Assembly: GCA_964649515.1 (NCBI GenBank)
Contig: CAZYPV010000044.1
Coordinates: 1 to 27,701, forward strand
Direction of reading: 5' to 3'
Length of the DNA: 27,701 nucleotides
Origin: CALKGK01 sp964649515
Lineage (GTDB): Bacteria > Bacteroidota > Bacteroidia > Flavobacteriales_D > Sanyastnellaceae
Both the position numbers and the translations under genes were made by a program. The number at the start of each line of letters is the position of its first letter. Position 1 is the first letter of the stretch. Below, piece by piece: positions 24,001-27,701 of this stretch. The notes under the pieces were generated by a model. The model ran no database searches. It was not told where the DNA came from and saw only the letters and a program-made list of their open reading frames with translations.

Positions 24001-27000
24001 AAGTACATCCTGCAGCGTTGCTCGATACTACTGTCACGTTATACGTACCTGGAGTAGTATAGGTGTGAGTCGTATTTGCCCCTAAAAAGATGGAGGCATC
24101 ATCAAAATCCCAGTTGAATTCAATGGCGCCGCTCGCTGAAGCACTCATCACAATGGGGTCGCCAACACAAGTTGGTCCGGGCACTATAGTGATATTCGTT
24201 GCTCCAACCGAATCAATAAATACGTTGTGAGTGATGCTTGCCTGACAACCTCCTGCCGTGGTTACCGTTAATGTCACGGGATGATTTCCCGGAGGAATGG
24301 GCAAGGCGAAATCGAACACAGGGTTCATTGCAGTGGATGTTCCAAATCCGTTGAAATCCCAAAAATAACTCACAATGGTGTTGGCAGGGTCGGTGTTGAT
24401 GAAGGTAGCAAACTCGTTGAACTGCACTTCAGTGCAAGAATTGAATGAAAAATCAAACTCCGCAGCTACAGGAACACAAACGGTTCTGGAGTCGCTCACG
24501 GTGCAAAAATCCACACCGTTTACATCGGGTACCAAGCCCGAGGCCTGAACAAAGTAACACCCGGCGGTGGTATAGGTGTGAGAAGTGGGATTCGACCCCG
24601 AACCATTGGTGTCTCCAAAGCTCCACAAATTGAAGGTGGCATTGCTCATGCTGGCTTCAAAGTCGATCACATTGCAATTCGGACTTTGGTTGAGTGCTGT
24701 GCTGATTCCAAAAGAGTAGGGTTGGGGATTGCAGGGTGCAGAGACACAATCGGACTCAGTGACTACAATCGGATCAGAGCTGCTGGTGCAACCGGTATTG
24801 GTATCCGTAACAACCACATAATAAGAAAAACTGCCCGGTGAACCTTGGAAAGGATGGGTGTAAGTATCTGTTGTTGCACCAGGCACAAGAACACCTCCAC
24901 AATACCACTGATAGGTGTTGTTTGCGTTGTATTGCGCAATCATGGTGACGGTGTGAGGATTCGACAAGCAAATGCTCGTGGAATTTCCGGTGGAAATGGA
25001 GGCGGTTGGCCCAGGCACAGCGTTCGCATCAAAGCTCGACGTGGCCTCACAACCATTGCCGTCAATGGTCGTGACCGAGTAATTTCCTTGTGAGCTTATC
25101 GTGGTGGTCGGACTACTGTCTCCGGTTGACCATGAATAGGATGAGAACGGAGTGGTTGTGGCTAAGGTGGCCGATACGGAAGGGCAAAGGATTCCCGTCT
25201 GACTAATCACTGGAACAATCGCTTGGTTCACAGGTACATTGATCGACTCAATAGAAACATTTCCGCAAAGTTCAACCTGAGCTGTGAGAGTAGCCATTCC
25301 AGACCAATTGTTCCATTGGACTTGGGTGTTTTCGTCGTTTTGGAGTAGCACACTCCCGGCTTCTGGCGGAGATACCGACCAAGTGATGCTTGCATCAACA
25401 TCTTGGCCCGGGCTCAATACATGTGAACTGATGGTATTTGAACAAGCGACACCGGGGGAAATGGCCAAAGGTCCGGCAATCTCTTTATCATCGACATTGA
25501 GGGTGAAGCTGCTTGATGAGCATCCTGCGGGACCTGTGGATTGTGCATAAACACTTAGTGAAAACGGACCTGGGACATTCAGCCAATCAACCCCTACGCT
25601 CGTTCCCGTTGGAGAACTCAAGTTTCCATTAACAGCCGACCAGTAGTAGGTGACACCGGGACTTGGTGATGGAATGTTATAGTAGTGGGTGGAATTGGGA
25701 CAAACCGAAATAGCTCCGTCGATGGCCGTTGGAGCAGGAATGTTTTGTACTTGTACAATGGTAGATGCTGTGGTGTTGCAATAATCCAAGGGGTTCAAGG
25801 GAGTAGCTTGGATAACGTAGGTGCCGCCAGCAGTCCAATTAATATTGATTTGATCACTGCCATCACCACTAAAAGGATGGGATGGGGTAATGGTCCAAGT
25901 ACAATTTGGATTAGGAGATGAGAAAGCCTGAATATTGGACAGGTCTCCTATACAAACCACGCTTGGGCCAGCATTTGAGATGTTAAATGAAGGAACGATA
26001 TTCACTTCAAGGTCTGCAGATCCACTGCAGTCGCCTGCACTGTGATTGGGCAAACCGGCTAAAAAACCGCTTTCATAATCTACATGAACGCTGCCCACTC
26101 CCGCTGGTCCCCACAAAACACTGATGCAATTTCCGTCTGCTGAGGAAACAATGGTTCCTCCAACTACGGTCCAAGTATAAACTGTGCTTTGCCATTTAGG
26201 AACGCAATAAGTTTCCGTGCTGTATTCACAAGCTATATCATCTCCATCGATTTCACCATTGGCTGCAATGATGGGTACGTTCACAGTGGTGGGATTGGAG
26301 CAGTAAGCCGCATCACATCCTGTTACAGCCAAACTTACTGTTCCAACAGGACCAGCGCCCCAAGTGACATTAATGGTGTCCGTTCCTTGTCCTGTAAAGC
26401 TCAAGGGATTACCATCCGCATCCAAAACAGTCCAAACATACGTTCCACAGTTGGCCGCATCCGTCCAATAATCCGAGTTGTCTCCTTCACACAAGGTTGA
26501 AATCCAGTAGATGTTGGGACCGGGTAAATCGTCAACTTCAACGGTGCTTGTAATCACATCCGTACAGCAACATAATGGATTGCCTTCTGCGTCATAATTG
26601 GCTTTGGTGGCTGTTAGTGTTACAGTATAGGTACCCGGACTGCTATAAGTGTGACAGGGGTCGGACATATTGGAAGTAACCCCATCACCAAAGTCCCACT
26701 GATAACTGTCTGCATTGGTGCTCAGATTGTCGAAGCAAATGGGGGAGTCCAGACACACATAGCCAGAAGAGGTGAAGGCGGCATCGGGTCCTTCAAGGAT
26801 GTTCACGCAAAAGTTATAGGTCGTTGGAACTCCATTCGCGTCATAGACATCCAGAATTACAAATCCGCTTCCAAAGGCATCCCAAGACACGATCAATTCA
26901 GCAGGATTTGCCCCAACATTTCCTGTTCCACCGATCACGTTCACCCAATCGTAGGAAAACAAGGGATTGTAAGGAAATTGCAGGGTCGATACGGAGTTTT

Positions 27001-27541
27001 CACAGACATCAAAACAATCAACGACACCCATTTCTTCCGTTCCCGGAATAATGCCCAACATGGTTTCCAAATCAATGATGGAGCAATCGGGTTTACCGCA
27101 TTTCACAGTGATGCGCAAGTTGGCTTCAAGCACCTCTTGTGTGCCGTCCTGAAAAAAGATGGTATAAGGAATGAAATGCTCGCCACAGCAATCAATGTCT
27201 TGCAGGCTGTTTGGGATCACCGTTCCATCTTCGCTGATCGAAAAGCACTCATTACCTTGAGATTCGACGATGTAAGGGAAATCGGAGATGCCATCGTTGC
27301 AAATCACGTTGTAGTTCAGAAGTTCGCCCTCATTGATGCAAAGCACATCGTCAGCGGCCCAGAGACCACAATCGGGAGTGTAAACGCAAGTAGCATCATC
27401 TTCCAAAGCGGCGGGGTTGTAGTTGCATGCAGTAGGATCGGTACATCCTCCGCAATTGACTTGAGATAAAGAATGAAGGGGAGAGAAAATCATGATCACC
27501 AATAGCGTAATCATTACCGAGAGGGGGGCAAGGTGTTTCAT
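21071..27541 (-). CDS. Giant secreted PKD/Ig-like adhesin with T9SS sorting domain
   Basis: A 2156-residue exported protein. A signal peptide (about 1-27) precedes a cysteine-rich motif common in Bacteroidota surface proteins (GCTDPTACNYNP). The body is a chain of beta-sandwich modules: PKD-like domains with the WDFGDG / HTY--PGTYTV pattern near 280, 977, 1062, 1144 and 2014, and several Ig-like units with SWSTG / YLWSNG and Y-V-TD-NGC patterns. A duplicated cysteine-rich region lies at about 1495-1965. The last 80 residues (FPNPNNGDFKI, then GIYFIHF and EKIVVF) are a type A T9SS sorting domain, cut off when the protein is attached at or released from the cell surface. Adhesion or matrix binding is the likely role. 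I chose the ATG at 27541, as a GTG seven codons upstream spoils the signal peptide. It is monocistronic. Confidence 0.93.
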   Translation of the reverse strand: MKHLAPLSVMITLLVIMIFSPLHSLSQVNCGGCTDPTACNYNPAALEDDATCVYTPDCGLWAADDVLCINEGELLNYNVICNDGISDFPYIVESQGNECFSISEDGTVIPNSLQDIDCCGEHFIPYTIFFQDGTQEVLEANLRITVKCGKPDCSIIDLETMLGIIPGTEEMGVVDCFDVCENSVSTLQFPYNPLFSYDWVNVIGGTGNVGANPAELIVSWDAFGSGFVILDVYDANGVPTTYNFCVNILEGPDAAFTSSGYVCLDSPICFDNLSTNADSYQWDFGDGVTSNMSDPCHTYSSPGTYTVTLTATKANYDAEGNPLCCCTDVITSTVEVDDLPGPNIYWISTLCEGDNSDYWTDAANCGTYVWTVLDADGNPLSFTGQGTDTINVTWGAGPVGTVSLAVTGCDAAYCSNPTTVNVPIIAANGEIDGDDIACEYSTETYCVPKWQSTVYTWTVVGGTIVSSADGNCISVLWGPAGVGSVHVDYESGFLAGLPNHSAGDCSGSADLEVNIVPSFNISNAGPSVVCIGDLSNIQAFSSPNPNCTWTITPSHPFSGDGSDQININWTAGGTYVIQATPLNPLDYCNTTASTIVQVQNIPAPTAIDGAISVCPNSTHYYNIPSPSPGVTYYWSAVNGNLSSPTGTSVGVDWLNVPGPFSLSVYAQSTGPAGCSSSSFTLNVDDKEIAGPLAISPGVACSNTISSHVLSPGQDVDASITWSVSPPEAGSVLLQNDENTQVQWNNWSGMATLTAQVELCGNVSIESINVPVNQAIVPVISQTGILCPSVSATLATTTPFSSYSWSTGDSSPTTTISSQGNYSVTTIDGNGCEATSSFDANAVPGPTASISTGNSTSICLSNPHTVTMIAQYNANNTYQWYCGGVLVPGATTDTYTHPFQGSPGSFSYYVVVTDTNTGCTSSSDPIVVTESDCVSAPCNPQPYSFGISTALNQSPNCNVIDFEASMSNATFNLWSFGDTNGSGSNPTSHTYTTAGCYFVQASGLVPDVNGVDFCTVSDSRTVCVPVAAEFDFSFNSCTEVQFNEFATFINTDPANTIVSYFWDFNGFGTSTAMNPVFDFALPIPPGNHPVTLTVTTAGGCQASITHNVFIDSVGATNITIVPGPTCVGDPIVMSASASGAIEFNWDFDDASIFLGANTTHTYTTPGTYNVTVVSSNAAGCTSTSTVSINVSPAIPDLSITASPGLAICLGETTVLSAPPGYSYLWSNGATSPSITVGAGVYDVLLTDANGCQSLLEEVEVVELPLPNATISGNSFICDAGCTVLSAPLSGGLTYQWYNQFGTPLGGGHQLSVCTPLTSTQFYVEVTDENGCTSVSAPFDVFLAISPSFSVTVAPNACEGELNTLSVVPVQAGVSYVWSNGEVGPVMTTTQAGTYYVTGTDDTTGCSFTSQGTVNPQPDLCLVPVGCYTACEPYELCAPVGFVSYQWNLNGNPIPGATMPCYMASLSGTYTVTVENSFGCSNTSGLLVLEIIPCNGCEDVFVSSTPVVNNNEASPCCFDLHYSNGYSGPLQGMSIYTSDADFAFDPLSIDPSLSLMGSTSNSVTLASNVLGNPIPTGTLNNVITLCLENVVNSPQTVYIDWYDFDNMVACQDSLIFECPVEPDCLYLRDHEIYCEDGQTVYNFTVCNPHDAPWSVGYFNMDAITPGFLTVSPSTFTPSPAIAPGTCQSFTAILSGPAIGGEVFCYNLIAHEFDPLEVPNTECCSLDTLYCIDIPPCDPCEDVGIFAVNTTDPDDCCVSVDLFNNYSPAFFDEIAVCAISPSTTLTVGNFIGSGWLTSNYTGTSFSLIPDATFGNFVPGGTFTLPEICTQTNVAPPQLMEIKWMVAGEVVCRDTISNYCEPDCGYFTEESINCEQNTWDWSAVLKNTSNFVVSEAVITFNDPALWAYNQVVNTGALAPGSFFGPVNLNIGSPALAGQTVCFTVTLHEVGPNGQYLSCCNFEHCITLPDCGFASECACDESFFDAVNLGFTTAGIGPYTIGFTMTDYLYFGECDLMYWKFGDGSPIETSMGNQSIIHTFPGPGIYTVCVRVYRTAADGTTCVKKVCAEIFVPSVFALDELITVFPNPNNGDFKIAIHQGLDEGMEINIYDGMQRLIQSKSIASIKEGQIQRFDLKAFGKGIYFIHFRRGDELHIEKIVVF
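21640..23065 (-). repeat. Tandem duplication of a cysteine-rich module inside the adhesin
   Basis: Two adjacent units of about 230-245 residues have the same order of landmarks: CEDV start, a CC pair about 20 residues on (ASPCCFDLHY versus DDCCVSVDLF), an acidic C-D-S motif (ACQDSLIFEC versus VCRDTISNYC), a second C-rich strand (HEIYCEDGQTVYNF versus ESINCEQNTWDW), a PG-SF/C-F-V segment, and a CC...C end (ECCSLDTLYCIDIPPC versus SCCNFEHCITLPDC). Unit one is about 22330-23065, unit two about 21640-22330. Boundaries are by eye. Confidence 0.65.
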
Positions 27542-27592
27542 TGTTAAGATCGTATTCTGCACCTCAGAATGTACTGACTGAGATACATGGTT

Positions 27593-27685
27593 AAGGGTTT
27601 GGTTGGTTGCAGTTATGCACCCTTATAATGTAAGAATATTTTTTGAATCGACGACCTGTTGTGGAGAAATACAAGGGTTTGGTTG
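27593..27685. repeat. 13-bp direct repeat upstream of the adhesin gene
   Basis: AAGGGTTTGGTTG occurs at 27593-27605 and 27673-27685, 80 bp apart, 52 and 132 nt before the adhesin ATG. It could be a regulator site pair; no matching regulator is identified. No good TAnnTTTG box was found between the repeats and the gene. Confidence 0.4.
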
Positions 27686-27701
27686 ATGATCAAATCGGGA
27701 G

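Overview
The window looks like a draft scaffold from a Bacteroidota bacterium, most likely an aerobic, probably aquatic member of the Flavobacteriales. Three things point there: a very large secreted protein with PKD-type domains and a C-terminal type IX secretion (T9SS) sorting domain; promoters of the Bacteroidota type (TAnnTTTG at -7); and gene types typical of the phylum, such as the LysM plus periplasmic-binding-fold protein behind guaA. Aerobic HemF indicates an oxygen-using lifestyle. Two runs of exactly 100 N (11037-11136 and 18362-18461) are scaffold gaps of unknown real length. They cut three genes and leave the orientation of the middle contig open.

Layout. 4-2956: an RluF-type pseudouridine synthase (+), then on the minus strand an M23 peptidase, a small lipoprotein and a LysR regulator. 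3038-4305: divergent from the LysR gene, a small conserved protein and an SbtA-family bicarbonate transporter, closed by a strong terminator. 4389-7552: an aldehyde-use locus, with a DUF779 protein and an NAD-dependent aldehyde dehydrogenase on the minus strand and a divergent AraC regulator; the shared intergenic region holds in-phase 21-bp direct repeats. 7590-11033: a GT-C-like membrane protein, an orphan PAS-PAS histidine kinase and feoA. 11137-18019: feoB (3' end lost in the gap) and maf on the minus strand, and divergent from them a tightly overlapping guaA / LysM protein / hemF operon ending in a bidirectional terminator. 18165-20940: a truncated unknown gene (-), then across the gap a truncated small protein, a seven-helix membrane protein, a short histidine kinase and a NarL-type response regulator, the last three joined by ATGA overlaps. 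21071-27541: a single 6.5-kb gene (-) for a cysteine-rich, PKD/Ig-like T9SS cargo protein.

How the genes may work together: LysR-SbtA suggests regulated bicarbonate uptake; AraC-aldehyde dehydrogenase-DUF779 suggests inducible alcohol/aldehyde oxidation; FeoAB and HemF link to ferrous iron and haem. The best candidate for an undescribed system is the small protein / seven-helix protein / minimal kinase / regulator cassette. Four unrelated genes carry a -7 box exactly 4 nt before the ATG, which suggests leaderless or nearly leaderless transcripts in this organism. I found no tRNA, rRNA, CRISPR array, insertion sequence or prophage.
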